Source: Kushneria avicenniae (lineage in GTDB: Bacteria; Pseudomonadota; Gammaproteobacteria; Pseudomonadales; Halomonadaceae). Taken from it: a stretch of DNA of 64,000 nucleotides. Where the stretch lies: assembly GCF_900112585.1 (NCBI RefSeq), contig NZ_FOLY01000001.1, forward strand, positions 434,001-498,000, given 5' to 3'. The notes beneath the pieces were generated by a model, which saw only the letters and a list, made by a program, of their open reading frames with translations, had not been told where the DNA came from and did no database searches. Both the position numbers and the translations under genes were made by a program. This document shows, piece after piece, positions 33,490 to 42,585 of the stretch. Position 1 is the first letter of the stretch; the number at the start of each line of letters is the position of its first letter.

Positions 33490-34263
33490 ATGCCGATGCC
33501 CGTTTCACCGCGCATTCCCGCACTGCTGGCCCTGATGGCTCTGAGCCTGCCGACGCTGCCTGCACTGGCACAAGACACATCGGCCTCTCGCCAGATCGAG
33601 GTACAGGCCGAGTCCAGCGTCGATGTGCAACCTGATCGCGCCACACTCAATGCGGTGCTGGTTGAAGCCACCCCGCTGGTTGAAATGGGCGCCGAACGCG
33701 ATGACGACGCCACGACCAAGGCACGCAAGCAGCTTGAAACGCGCAGTACTGCGCTGATCAAGGCGCTGCGAAAGCTGGGCATCAGTGATGACCAGCTTCA
33801 TGCCGGCAATCTGAGCGTGCGCAACGAACAGCAGCTGCAGCAACAGGACCAGAGCGCGCCCCTGCTCGAGCGCGTGGTCATTGAGCGTCACCTTGATATC
33901 GATATTAACGACCTGACATCGTTACCAGGTATCATTGATGCCCTGTTTGCCAACGGCATCGATCGACTGGAAGGCATCCGCTATGACGTCAGCGACCGAG
34001 AAAGCGTCGAAAACAAGGCGCTTCAAAAGGCACTGGCGCGGGCTCATCAAAAGGCAGAGCTGATGAGCAATGCCCTGTCTGTCTCTCTGGGCCGCGTTGA
34101 GCGCATTCAGGAAACCCGATCACCGGTATTTCGCCCGATGATGATGGCAACGGCCCGCACCGAGCAGGCCGATAGCGCCACCTATACGCCGGGCACCATC
34201 AGCGTAGAAGCAGGCGTACTGGTCAACTGGTCACTTGAGACATCATCGACCAGCGATAATTGA
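33490..34263 (+). CDS. periplasmic SIMPL-domain (DUF541) protein
   Basis: A 257-residue protein with a signal peptide (residues 1-28, ending A-L-A-Q) and one SIMPL/DUF541 domain: an opening strand I-E-V-Q-A-E-S-S-V-D-V-Q-P-D-R-A, a helix with K-A-L-R-K-L-G-I-S-D-D-Q-L, and a final strand I-S-V-E-A-G-V-L-V-N-W-S-L. Family members (E. coli YggE, BP26) are periplasmic or outer-membrane-associated and are linked to oxidative stress, with no defined activity. GGAG precedes the ATG by about 4-8 nt. It is divergent from the binding-protein gene. Confidence 0.88.
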   Translation: MPMPVSPRIPALLALMALSLPTLPALAQDTSASRQIEVQAESSVDVQPDRATLNAVLVEATPLVEMGAERDDDATTKARKQLETRSTALIKALRKLGISDDQLHAGNLSVRNEQQLQQQDQSAPLLERVVIERHLDIDINDLTSLPGIIDALFANGIDRLEGIRYDVSDRESVENKALQKALARAHQKAELMSNALSVSLGRVERIQETRSPVFRPMMMATARTEQADSATYTPGTISVEAGVLVNWSLETSSTSDN

Positions 34264-34514
34264 TCCCGCGGAGACCTGACATCTCCCTATCACTACCGGC
34301 CTGACCTGACCGGTTCACGGGTCTGTTTCGAACCATCGACAGGCTCACGGAAATAGCCATGTGCTTTTGAGCATGCTCCGTGGTATCCGACGCCATTTTT
34401 GATGGCGCCAGCGCTGATACCGGCCGGGGAGACTCCCGAGCACCTGCCTGTTGCATGCTCTATTCTCTAGAGCTGTTGAATGGACTCATCATATAAAACG
34501 GCTTAGCAGGCGTT

Positions 34515-35429
34515 ATGCTCGACTATAAACTTCTTGAGGCGCTTGGCGCCGTCGTGGACCAGGCAGGTTTTGAGCGCGGCGCTCAGGTACTGGGACTGAC
34601 GCAGTCCGCGGTATCCCAGAGAATCAAGCTTCTGGAGGCGCGCCTGGGTCAGCCGGTGCTGATCCGCGCCCCGCGCATTGCCCCAACGGAACTGGGGAAA
34701 AAGCTTCTCAATCATATTCAGCAGGTTCGTCTGCTCGAGCATGATCTGCTTGACTACGTCCCTTCGCTCGGCGATCGCGAGCAGCGCCTTCGCATCGCGC
34801 TCAATGCTGACAGTCTGGCCACCTGGTGGGCAGAGGCGGTCGAGGATTTCTTTCGTGAGCACGCCGTACTGTTTGATCTGGTGGTCGAGGATCAGGAAGC
34901 TGCGCTCAAGCGCATGCGTGATGGTGAGGTGGCGGCCTGTCTGTGCATGACGCCACGTTCAATCCAGGGTGCCCGTGCCCGCCCGCTTGGTGGTATGCGT
35001 TATCGTCCGCTGGCCACGCCCGGTTTCATGCAGCGCTATTTCCCCAACGGTATGGATCGCATTTCCCTTGCCGAAGCCCCGGCCGTAGTGTTTGGCCCCG
35101 ATGACCGACTCCAGCAGCGCTACGTGGCCAATCATGGGGTGACCGCTCCCTTTCCTCACCACCTCTGTCCGTCTTCCGAAGGCTTTTACCAGATGATTCG
35201 ATCCGGTATCGGCTATGGTCTGGTGCCCGAAATTCAGGCGCAGGCTGCCATCGAACGGGGAGATCTGATCGACCTCGAGAGCAGCTCTGACGTCATCGTG
35301 CCGCTTTACTGGCACTACTGGCGTCAGGGTGGGAATATACTGGAAGCCCTGACGCAGCATCTGACCCAGCACGCCCGACGCTGGCTGACCGATCTTGACG
35401 GTTTCGAAAATCCTGTGGGAGTGCCCTGA
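34515..35429 (+). CDS. argP: LysR-family regulator ArgP (IciA)
   Basis: A 304-residue LysR protein with the ArgP-specific N-terminus L-D-Y-K-L-L-E-A-L-G-A-V-V-D-Q-A-G-F-E-R-G-A, HTH with L-T-Q-S-A-V-S-Q-R-I-K, and the effector part R-I-A-L-N-A-D-S-L-A-T-W-W. In E. coli ArgP senses lysine and arginine and controls argO, lysP, dapB and others. The usual target argO is not next to it here; a lipoprotein gene follows 2 nt after its stop. Confidence 0.92.
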   Translation: MLDYKLLEALGAVVDQAGFERGAQVLGLTQSAVSQRIKLLEARLGQPVLIRAPRIAPTELGKKLLNHIQQVRLLEHDLLDYVPSLGDREQRLRIALNADSLATWWAEAVEDFFREHAVLFDLVVEDQEAALKRMRDGEVAACLCMTPRSIQGARARPLGGMRYRPLATPGFMQRYFPNGMDRISLAEAPAVVFGPDDRLQQRYVANHGVTAPFPHHLCPSSEGFYQMIRSGIGYGLVPEIQAQAAIERGDLIDLESSSDVIVPLYWHYWRQGGNILEALTQHLTQHARRWLTDLDGFENPVGVP

Positions 35430-35431
35430 TC

Positions 35432-35782
35432 ATGTCCCCCTCTTCTGTCCTGAAACCAGCGCTTGTCTGTGTCGTTGTCACCTGTCTGTCGGCCTGCGGC
35501 ACCTCACCTGAAAAGGGAGATACCAGGGCAGAAGATACCCTGACAGTCAGCGCTGTCGCCATTGACGGCGCTACTGCCCGGGCCGATGCCCTTGAGAAGG
35601 GTCAGGCACAGTGTCTGGCCCGGGGCGGCCGGGAGGTCAGCCTGATAAATGCCCAGGTGACACCGCCCACCATGGCCGCTGTGGATGATGATCCCGATGC
35701 CCGCTCAAGTACGGATGCCCTGGAGGCAGCCACTTCCGAGGGCGATGCCTGGCGCGCTACGCTGACCCTTCGCTGTCGCTGA
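35432..35782 (+). CDS. small putative lipoprotein
   Basis: A 116-residue protein with a lipoprotein signal: hydrophobic residues 8-20 and the lipobox L-S-A-C, giving a lipidated Cys at about 22. The next residues are G-T-S, without the Asp that retains proteins in the inner membrane, so outer-membrane sorting is possible. The mature part is short, rich in A, D and T, and ends in a T-L-R-C-R strand. It starts 2 nt after argP and probably shares its mRNA. Its 3' end overlaps the convergent gene by 26 bp. No known family. Confidence 0.65.
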   Translation: MSPSSVLKPALVCVVVTCLSACGTSPEKGDTRAEDTLTVSAVAIDGATARADALEKGQAQCLARGGREVSLINAQVTPPTMAAVDDDPDARSSTDALEAATSEGDAWRATLTLRCR

Positions 35783-36095
35783 GCCTTACTGCCCCACCAG
35801 AGCTGTGCTTTTGTACGCTCTCGATCTTGTCCGCCATGCTCTGCTCGCGGTCCGTGCGTGTGCCGATACGCATGGAGGTCGTGATACGGGGTGCCCCCAT
35901 GTCGTGAACCACTTCATGGCAGCGCCTGACCACCTCAAACACCTCCTCCCACTCGCCTTCAATATTGGTGCCATAGGCGTGCATCTGATGCTCAAGCCCC
36001 GCCTGCTCGATGACCTCCTGACAGGCCGATACATACGCGCCGACCGACACCCCGACGCCCAGCGGCACCACACATAGATCGATCATGACTTTCAT
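35757..36095 (-). CDS. MTH1187/YqgV family thiamine-binding protein (UPF0045)
   Basis: A 112-residue ferredoxin-like protein: it opens with V-M-I-D-L-C-V-V-P-L-G, then V-S-A-C-Q-E-V-I, H-A-Y-G-T-N-I-E-G-E-W-E-E-V-F-E-V-V-R-R-C-H, and a last strand with R-I-T-T-S-M-R-I-G-T-R-T-D. The H-x-x-G-T-x-(I/L)-E-G motif is diagnostic. Family members bind thiamine-like ligands as tetramers. The start at 36095 is supported by GGGAG 8 nt upstream. It is monocistronic and divergent from cfa. Confidence 0.88.
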   Translation of the reverse strand: MKVMIDLCVVPLGVGVSVGAYVSACQEVIEQAGLEHQMHAYGTNIEGEWEEVFEVVRRCHEVVHDMGAPRITTSMRIGTRTDREQSMADKIESVQKHSSGGAVRLSDSEGSA

Positions 36096-36310
36096 ACGAT
36101 ATCGCTCCCTGTTTTCACGTTGACGACATGACCTGGATGTAAACATTCGTATGAAAACGAGGATGCAAAACAGGCAATTGTCGATTAAATTTTAAGAATG
36201 ACACAAGAAAGGAACATTCGGCGCCTCTTCTGATCATGGCAGTGCGATCATCTCTTCATGATAGAAGAGACATCCCGGGTGAAAGGCACCATTACCCAAG
36301 GGAGGGTGGC

Positions 36311-37456
36311 ATGACCAGCAACACCGCTGACAAATCGACCCCACAGACCCATTCACGCGCACGGCGACTTATCGAGAAGTGGCTTGCCCCGACAGGCGTC
36401 GCACTCAACGGCACCCAACCATGGGATTTACAGATTCATCACAGCGGATTCTATAGCCGAGTGGTGCGTCAGGGGTCGCTGGGGCTGGGTGAATCCTACA
36501 TGGACGGCTGGTGGTCGTGTGCGCGCATCGATCAGTTCATCGAACGCGTGTTGCTTGCCAATCTGGGCGAGCGCGCCCATACCCGCCGCGAAAAGCTGCT
36601 CTACCATCTTCAGACCAGCCTGACCAATCTTCAGAGCCGAACGCGCGCCTTTATCGTGGGCGAGCAGCACTACGATTTCGGCAATGATCTTTTCGAGGCC
36701 ATGCTGGATGAGACCATGTGCTACTCATGCGGCTACTGGAAAGGCGCCGACACACTGCATGAGGCTCAGGTTGCCAAACTGGATCTGGCCGCGCGCAAGC
36801 TGCAGCTGCGTCCTGGCATGCGGGTGCTTGATATCGGCTGCGGCTGGGGCAGCTTTGCCGAGCATGCCGCCCGCCATTACGGCGTTCACGTCACGGGCAT
36901 CACTATCTCCAGAGAGCAGGCAGAGCTTGCCCGTACGCGCTGTGAAGGGCTGGACGTCGACATTCTGCTTGAGGACTACCGTGATCTGGAGGGCAGCTTT
37001 GACCGTATCGTCTCGATCGGCATGTTCGAGCACGTCGGGCAGAAGAACTATCAGACCTATTTCGATACCGTGGAACGACTGCTGGCCCCGGACGGGCTGT
37101 TTGTGCTTCACACCATCGGCTCCAACAACTCGGAGATTGGCGCCGACCCCTTCATCAACAGGTATATTTTCCCCAACGGCGTTCTGCCCTCGGTCGCACA
37201 GATCGCGATGCCCACCGAGAACGCCATGGTCATGGAAGACTGGCAGAATTTTGGCGCGGATTATGATCGCACCCTGATGGCATGGCTCAAGAATATCGAA
37301 TCGGCCTGGCCCTCGCTGCCCTACGACGAACGTACCCAGCGCATGTTTCGCTACTATCTGGCCAGCTGCGCCGGTGCCTTTCGTGCGCGCGATCTACAGC
37401 TCTGGCAAGTCGTCTTTTCCAGACGTCGAAGCGGTCGATACGACGCTCCCCGCTAG
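36311..37456 (+). CDS. cfa: cyclopropane-fatty-acyl-phospholipid synthase
   Basis: A 381-residue protein (E. coli Cfa is 382). The N-terminal lipid-binding domain carries G-L-G-E-S-Y-M-D-G-W-W, followed by H-Y-D-F-G-N-D-L-F, M-C-Y-S-C-G-Y-W and the SAM-binding loop V-L-D-I-G-C-G-W-G-S-F-A near residue 175; the active-site F-E-H-V-G lies near 240. It adds a methylene bridge to unsaturated membrane phospholipid chains using S-adenosylmethionine, which typically hardens membranes against acid, salt or stationary phase. The start at 36311 has GGGAGGG upstream; the longer frame is not conserved. Confidence 0.96.
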   Translation: MTSNTADKSTPQTHSRARRLIEKWLAPTGVALNGTQPWDLQIHHSGFYSRVVRQGSLGLGESYMDGWWSCARIDQFIERVLLANLGERAHTRREKLLYHLQTSLTNLQSRTRAFIVGEQHYDFGNDLFEAMLDETMCYSCGYWKGADTLHEAQVAKLDLAARKLQLRPGMRVLDIGCGWGSFAEHAARHYGVHVTGITISREQAELARTRCEGLDVDILLEDYRDLEGSFDRIVSIGMFEHVGQKNYQTYFDTVERLLAPDGLFVLHTIGSNNSEIGADPFINRYIFPNGVLPSVAQIAMPTENAMVMEDWQNFGADYDRTLMAWLKNIESAWPSLPYDERTQRMFRYYLASCAGAFRARDLQLWQVVFSRRRSGRYDAPR

Positions 37457-37588
37457 CGGTCATGTCCGGCGCCAACCCGGGCACGTGATCTGCGGTGGCA
37501 GCGACGGCCCTGCGGTGGCATTATTTCCATGTGCCATCCCAAGGCCCATTCATTCATGGCCGCCAACCCGACGAGGTAGTCATTCAAG

Positions 37589-38779
37589 ATGTTCGAGCGT
37601 ATCGAGCGAGTTCCCGGGGACGCCATCCTCGGCCTGATCGAAGCCTATCAGCAGGACACCAACCCCAATAAGGTCGATCTCGGGGTAGGGGTTTACCGTG
37701 ACGATCAGGGCCGCACACCGGTGCTGGCGACGGTCAAAAAAGCGGAAGAGCAGCTTTACCAGCAGGAAGCCACCAAGAGCTACATCGGCTCCCACGGCGA
37801 TACGCGCTATACCGAAGCAGTCACAAGGATGGTGGCGGGTGAAGACTCCGCGGCCCTGAAGGCACAGCGGATCAGTACCACCCAGACCCCGGGTGGCACC
37901 GGCGCCCTGCGACTGGCGGCCGACTTTCTGAAGTCTCATTTGTCAGGTCGCGCCATCTGGCTGAGCGATCCGACCTGGCCCAACCATCCGGCCATCTTTG
38001 ACGCCGCCGGTATCGAGGTCAAACGCTACCCTTACGTCAACGCCGACAACCGTCTGGATTTCGAGGCCATGCTGGCCGCACTTGGCGAAGTACCGGAAGG
38101 CGATATCGTTCTGCTGCATGCCTGCTGCCATAACCCGACCGGCTTTGATCTTTCGGAAGATCAGTGGCATCGAGTACTCGAAGTGGTCAGGTCACGCGGA
38201 CTGCTGCCGCTGATCGACTTTGCCTACCAGGGCTTCGGCGACGGCCTGGATCAGGACGCCTTCGGCGTACGCCTTTTCCTGGAATCGCTTGATGAACTGC
38301 TGATCACGACCTCGTGCTCGAAAAACTTCGGGCTCTATCGTGAGCGTACCGGCGCACTGATGGTGCTGGCCACCGATCACGAGCAGATGCACAACGTGCG
38401 TACCCAGGTCGCCATTGCCGCTCGCGAGAACTACTCCACCCCGCCCTCTCACGGCGCGGCGGTTGTTGCCGAGATTCTGGGCTCACAGGCGCTGACCGAA
38501 GAGTGGAAGCAGGAACTGGCCGATATGCGCGGACGCATCAACGGCCTGCGCAGCGATTTCGTGGCGGCCTTCCGCCCGCACGGCCTTGAAGAGCGCTTTG
38601 CCTTTATCGCCGAGCAGCGTGGTATGTTCTCCTACACCGGTCTGACGCAGGAACAGGTCAAGCGACTGCGAGACGAGTTCAGCATTTACATGGTCGGCTC
38701 CGGGCGCGCCAATATTGCCGGACTCTCCGAAGCGTCACTGGAGTATGTGGCAAAGGCCATCGCCACGGTTGTCAAATAA
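37589..38779 (+). CDS. aromatic amino acid / aspartate aminotransferase (class I, fold type I)
   Basis: A 396-residue PLP enzyme of the AspC/TyrB group: P-N-K-V-D-L-G-V-G-V-Y, T-P-G-G-T-G-A-L-R, H-A-C-C-H-N-P-T-G (substrate-binding Asn), F-A-Y-Q-G-F-G-D-G, and S-C-S-K-N-F-G-L-Y-R-E-R-T-G, where Lys binds PLP. The arginine that binds the alpha-carboxylate lies near S-G-R-A-N-I-A-G. It transaminates aspartate, tyrosine or phenylalanine with 2-oxoglutarate. AspC and TyrB cannot be separated by reading. A GAGG lies 10 nt before the ATG. Confidence 0.95.
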   Translation: MFERIERVPGDAILGLIEAYQQDTNPNKVDLGVGVYRDDQGRTPVLATVKKAEEQLYQQEATKSYIGSHGDTRYTEAVTRMVAGEDSAALKAQRISTTQTPGGTGALRLAADFLKSHLSGRAIWLSDPTWPNHPAIFDAAGIEVKRYPYVNADNRLDFEAMLAALGEVPEGDIVLLHACCHNPTGFDLSEDQWHRVLEVVRSRGLLPLIDFAYQGFGDGLDQDAFGVRLFLESLDELLITTSCSKNFGLYRERTGALMVLATDHEQMHNVRTQVAIAARENYSTPPSHGAAVVAEILGSQALTEEWKQELADMRGRINGLRSDFVAAFRPHGLEERFAFIAEQRGMFSYTGLTQEQVKRLRDEFSIYMVGSGRANIAGLSEASLEYVAKAIATVVK

Positions 38780-38795
38780 CGCTTTTGCGTTTTTC

Positions 38796-38825
38796 AAAAA
38801 AGCGAGCCTTTCGGCTCGCTTTTTT
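38796..38825. terminator. bidirectional rho-independent terminator
   Basis: AAAAAAGCGAGCC and GGCTCGCTTTTTT flank a 4-nt loop (TTTC). The 7-bp GC stem with A and T runs on both sides serves the aminotransferase and the convergent lipoprotein gene. Confidence 0.92.
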
Positions 38826-38838
38826 ATGCCCCAATGCG

Positions 38839-39387
38839 TCAAGGAGATATCGAGTCCGCTTCATTATCTGCAGAAGCGTCCGATTCAGCTGGCGCTTGCC
38901 CCTCTGAAGGTGGTGTCGCTCTTCCCCAGGCCGCCGCCGAAGGCGCGCTTGATGTGGCCGGTGCGGCAAGCGTTCCGGCGCGCTGCCATCTCTGTGAAGG
39001 CGGCTTGGGCGGCAGACGCCAGGCATCAGACACGGCCTGCTCTGATGTGGCCGCGCTCGAAACATGCGCCTGCAGCTGACGCTGAATGGCAGGATCATCA
39101 AACCGCCGATGAAACTCCTGACGTGATACCCGACCATCACCGTTTTGATCCAGCATGTTCCAGTGATTACCAAGCCCGAGGCGCTCGATGTCCAGAGCGC
39201 CCAGGTGACCATCCGACGCGGTTTTGGCCTGATCAAAGACCTGATCGGCATCCAGACGGCTGCCCAATGTGGCGTCCGCCTGTGCGGGGTCAGGCTCCTG
39301 GGTTGAATGCCGGGCACAGCCTGCCAGCATGATCAACATGACAAGACTTGATACTCCTCCCAGATATCCCGCTGGCACCCTTCGCAT
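38839..39387 (-). CDS. EF-hand domain lipoprotein
   Basis: A 182-residue protein with a lipoprotein signal (L-A-G-C, Cys at about 24). It has a canonical calcium-binding loop D-Q-N-G-D-G-R-V-S-R-Q-E-F near residue 80, preceded by a degenerate partner (A-S-D-G-H-L-G-A-L-D). The C-terminal 60 residues are low complexity, rich in A, P, S and D. The start at 39387 is chosen because GGAG lies 6 nt upstream. It is probably anchored in the envelope and binds Ca2+. It follows the MATE gene on the same strand by 63 nt. Confidence 0.75.
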   Translation of the reverse strand: MRRVPAGYLGGVSSLVMLIMLAGCARHSTQEPDPAQADATLGSRLDADQVFDQAKTASDGHLGALDIERLGLGNHWNMLDQNGDGRVSRQEFHRRFDDPAIQRQLQAHVSSAATSEQAVSDAWRLPPKPPSQRWQRAGTLAAPATSSAPSAAAWGRATPPSEGQAPAESDASADNEADSISP

Positions 39388-39450
39388 AACCATCTCCGCA
39401 TCATTCACCATAAACGAGTGCTAATACTATAAACGAGGCGGTACAAGTGT

Positions 39451-40821
39451 TCACGAAAGATGTTCACGCACCGGATCAAACGCCATGCTGCCCGAATCAC
39501 GTCCCTTGTCACCCAGTATTCGGCGGTAGCTCCACCAGGCCAGCGCACCGGCCAGCACGTTGCCAACGGCTGCACCAATGCCAAGCCCCACAAGCCCCCC
39601 CAGCCAGGCACCGAGACTCAAACAGGGGAGATAACAGACAAAAAGGCGCATGAAGGAGACCGTAACGGCCCGGCGCGGCCAGCCCAGCGCGTTGCATGCC
39701 GATACCACCAGCATGCAGATGCCCAGAAAGGCATAGCTTGGCAGCATGACGTGCAAAAGCGTTGCCAGCATGTCGCGCACTTCTTCATTGCCGGCCAGCA
39801 GCCCGGCCAGCGGCCCTGCCAGAGCGCTTAATAAAAGTCCGATCACCAGTTGCCAGATCAGCACCACCCGAGCGGCCAGATTCATCAGCGCCCGGATTTC
39901 CTGCCAGCGCCCGGCTCCGAAGCTGCGCCCCAGCCAGGGAGGCAGCGACATGGTCAACCCCAGCACCACCAGAATAACGAAGGTTTCCAGCCGCGCGGCC
40001 AGTCCCCAGGCCGCCACAGCCGTCTCACCAAGCCGTGCCACAATGCCGGTGGCCGCCAGTGCTGACACTGCCGGCAGCAGCTGAGAAGCCATGGCCGGCA
40101 GGGCAATCCCCAGAAAGCGCCCCAGCGAGCTGACGGCCTCCTGCCGAAGTCCCGTGCCTGAAAGCCAGTCGCGCTTTGAAAGGCTGCGCGCCAGAATCAA
40201 CAGACCGATGGCAAAGGAGATGAGCGTGGCCCAGGCGGCACCTGCCAGACCCCAGCCATCAAAGGGACCCACCCCAAAAATCAGCACAGGGTCCAGCACA
40301 AGGTTGAGAAGACTGGTCAACACCATCATGCGACCGGGCAGGCGGGTCTCGCCGTGAGCGCGAAAAAGACTATAGCCCAGATAGAGCAGCGCACCGACCC
40401 AGCTGGCCAGCAGCCATGGACCCCAGTACTGATGAATCAGCGCCAGCGTATCCTCGCTGGCCCCCAGCAGTCGGAAGATGATCGACTCCATCAGCCAGAG
40501 CACCAGCAAAAGCACCAGCATCGCAGCACTGCCGCCCACCAGTACAAGCGTCCCCAGTCGCCGGGCGCGCGCCTGTTCATCGGCACCGAGGGCGCGGGAT
40601 ATCAGGGCCGCAATGGCAATCCCGAAACCGACCTGGACGCCGATAATGACCGTCGCTACCGGAAAGGTGAACGACTGCGCTGCCAGCGGCTGCGTGCCCA
40701 GCCTGGCAATGAAGATACTATCAATCAGATTGAAGCCCAGAAGCGCCATGACGCCCATGGCCATCGGCAATGTCTGGCGCCACAGGGTTTTACCCATTTC
40801 CCGGGTTTGAGGCGATGCCAC
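39451..40821 (-). CDS. MATE-family multidrug efflux transporter
   Basis: A 456-residue inner-membrane protein with 12 helices in two homologous halves, typical of NorM/DinF-like MATE carriers: an opening L-P-M-A-M-G-V-M-A-L-L-G-F-N-L-I-D, G-F-G-I-A-I-A-A-L-I-S-R-A-L-G-A in helix 2, and A-W-G-L-A-A-R-L-E in the second half. It exports cationic compounds using Na+ or H+. The start codon is GTG at 40821, with GGAGG 4 nt upstream. Terminators separate it from the gene upstream. Confidence 0.93.
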   Translation of the reverse strand: MASPQTREMGKTLWRQTLPMAMGVMALLGFNLIDSIFIARLGTQPLAAQSFTFPVATVIIGVQVGFGIAIAALISRALGADEQARARRLGTLVLVGGSAAMLVLLLVLWLMESIIFRLLGASEDTLALIHQYWGPWLLASWVGALLYLGYSLFRAHGETRLPGRMMVLTSLLNLVLDPVLIFGVGPFDGWGLAGAAWATLISFAIGLLILARSLSKRDWLSGTGLRQEAVSSLGRFLGIALPAMASQLLPAVSALAATGIVARLGETAVAAWGLAARLETFVILVVLGLTMSLPPWLGRSFGAGRWQEIRALMNLAARVVLIWQLVIGLLLSALAGPLAGLLAGNEEVRDMLATLLHVMLPSYAFLGICMLVVSACNALGWPRRAVTVSFMRLFVCYLPCLSLGAWLGGLVGLGIGAAVGNVLAGALAWWSYRRILGDKGRDSGSMAFDPVREHLS

Positions 40822-40881
40822 AGCACCTCCAGAGTTGATGATCAGAGCGTTGATGCGGCGCGCAGTCTAACGTCATGCATC

Positions 40882-40909
40882 AAAAAAAGCAGGCAGTGCC
40901 TGCTTTTTT
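40882..40909. terminator. rho-independent terminator, bidirectional
   Basis: AAAAAAGCAGGC and GCCTGCTTTTTT surround a 3-nt loop. It ends the leftward transcript of the secreted-protein gene at 40955, upstream of the MATE gene. Confidence 0.9.
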
Positions 40910-40954
40910 AGCGCATCTTGTTGCAGCGTCTCCCGGCGGTTGAAAGCGTCCGGT

Positions 40955-41413
40955 TTACAGCGAGGTCAGAATCTCGTAGCTGCTGTCGGAACTGGAGCGG
41001 CTCTGGGTAGTGTTGCCATCCACCACCAGCGTGTACTGCCCGGCCGTCATGGGGCTGTCGATGTTGAAATTGCCCTGAGCGTCGCTGGCGCTGCTGGCCA
41101 CGACGTTACCCTGCTGGTCGAGCACCATCGCATTGAGGCGATAGGCTGCATTGTGTGCTCCGGCTGGCTGATGGCTGAAAAGGTGAACCTGGCCGTCGTT
41201 TTCAACCTTGAAGTTGAAGTGGTGCGGTGCGCCCTGAGCCACATAGTGAGTACCGCTGATCGAGTGGGTCTGCTGAGCAATCAGATCACTGCGGGTATTG
41301 AGTGTCGCATCGTTGTTGGCTTTCATGAACTGACCTTCAGTGGTCGAAGCCATTCCCTGCTGGGCCATCAGCGTGGTCAGAGTGACAGCGGCGATTATCA
41401 TTGTGCGTTTCAT
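40955..41413 (-). CDS. secreted hypothetical protein with a beta-rich, PPC-like domain
   Basis: A 152-residue protein with a Sec signal (M-K-R-T plus a hydrophobic core, ending M-A-S). The mature part is beta-rich: H-H-F-N-F-K-V-E-N-D-G-Q-V-H-L-F-S, A-M-V-L-D-Q-Q-G-N-V-V-A-S-S, and A-G-Q-Y-T-L-V-V-D-G-N. These resemble the strands of bacterial pre-peptidase C-terminal (PPC) domains, but the match is general. It is predicted periplasmic or exported. It is divergent from the LysR gene at 41579, which may control it. Confidence 0.62.
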   Translation of the reverse strand: MKRTMIIAAVTLTTLMAQQGMASTTEGQFMKANNDATLNTRSDLIAQQTHSISGTHYVAQGAPHHFNFKVENDGQVHLFSHQPAGAHNAAYRLNAMVLDQQGNVVASSASDAQGNFNIDSPMTAGQYTLVVDGNTTQSRSSSDSSYEILTSL

Positions 41414-41578
41414 GGGTCATCTCCTGAATCAGGTTATCGGGCCCGAACGGCGTATCGGCCAGCGCCCTTTGTCGATAGCCTTATTATCAGTGATGACAGA
41501 AAACTGATCGATGCACACTATAACAACTTTGTGTTGTCATTAGCGCAACAATGAAGAGAACAACTCGGGGAATACAAT

Positions 41579-42535
41579 ATGGATATGGCCGGTCGGCTTC
41601 TGCTGTTTGCCGAGGTGGTTGAAGCGGGCAGCTTTACCCGTGCTGCCGATCTTCGTCATGTGGATCGCTCCGTTATTTCACGCCAGATCCGACAGCTGGA
41701 GAAAGAGCTTGAGGTTCGCCTTTTCAACCGCTCGACCCGTGTAGTGCATCTCACGGACGTAGGCCAGGAGCTCTACCATCGCGCTCTGCGTCTACGTACT
41801 GCTCTGGAGGATGCCCGTCATGTGGCAGAAGCCCATCATAGCGAGCCTCGCGGCGTACTGCGCATCAACGCACCAACGGATTTTGGTCGACGCTACGTGG
41901 CCCCGGCCGTTGGCCTTTTCATGAGACGCTTCAAGGACATGCAGGTCGAGCTACAGCTCGATAATGCGTATGTCGATGTCATCGCAGGCGGCTACGACCT
42001 GGTCATTCGCATCAATGATCCGCAGGACTCATCGCTCATTGCTCGCCCGCTGGCGAGCAACCATCGAGTCATCTGCGCCAGCCCCGAGTTCATTCAAAAA
42101 CACGGTCTGCCCGAAAGCGTCGAAGAACTGCTGCAGTTACCGGCCGTGACCTACTCACGCGATGACCTGACTCTGGACTATCTTCATTATTACAACGAAC
42201 ACAACACGATCGTACGCGGGGCTTTCAACTCGCACCTTCGAACCAACGACCCCGAGGTCATGGTCAGAGCCATGCTGGTAGGTCTTTGCTATGGCGTGAT
42301 GTCGGCATTCATGCTTGAAGAAGGCTTTCGGGACGGCAAACTTTTTCCACTATTGCCTGAGCTGAGGCTGGCCCCCAGCCCCGATATCTATATGGTCTAT
42401 CCCCATCGCGAGTTTCTGTCACTCAAGACCCGGCGCTTTATCGAATGCCTGCAGGAGATCGTAGGAGAGCCGCCAATATGGGAGCGCAACATGCCACGCA
42501 TTGGCATGTTACAGGGCTATAATCCGATGGCCTGA
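41579..42535 (+). CDS. LysR-family transcriptional regulator
   Basis: A 318-residue LysR protein: N-terminal HTH (F-A-E-V-V-E-A-G-S-F-T-R-A-A-D-L-R, then V-I-S-R-Q-I-R-Q-L-E-K-E-L) and an effector domain containing F-G-R-R-Y-V-A-P-A and G-Y-D-L-V-I-R-I-N. It is related to the CrgA/DsdC-like group but more distant from the pair at 8901 and 18617. A likely target is the divergent secreted-protein gene (165 bp apart). Confidence 0.9.
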   Translation: MDMAGRLLLFAEVVEAGSFTRAADLRHVDRSVISRQIRQLEKELEVRLFNRSTRVVHLTDVGQELYHRALRLRTALEDARHVAEAHHSEPRGVLRINAPTDFGRRYVAPAVGLFMRRFKDMQVELQLDNAYVDVIAGGYDLVIRINDPQDSSLIARPLASNHRVICASPEFIQKHGLPESVEELLQLPAVTYSRDDLTLDYLHYYNEHNTIVRGAFNSHLRTNDPEVMVRAMLVGLCYGVMSAFMLEEGFRDGKLFPLLPELRLAPSPDIYMVYPHREFLSLKTRRFIECLQEIVGEPPIWERNMPRIGMLQGYNPMA

Positions 42536-42549
42536 ATCGACGGGCCTGG

Positions 42550-42577
42550 CGGCGCCTCGAACCGGATCGAGGCGCCG
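42550..42577. terminator. hairpin between convergent LysR and metZ genes
   Basis: An 11-bp perfect stem (42550-42560 with 42567-42577, core GGCGCCTCGA/TCGAGGCGCC) with a 6-nt loop sits between the two stop codons. No U-tract follows. Confidence 0.6.
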
Positions 42578-42585
42578 ATGACGTC

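Noticed and set aside
41530-41560. LysR operator between the secreted-protein gene and the 41579 LysR gene
   Set aside because: GTTG and CAAC elements occur several times but overlap in competing pairings, so no single dyad stands out.
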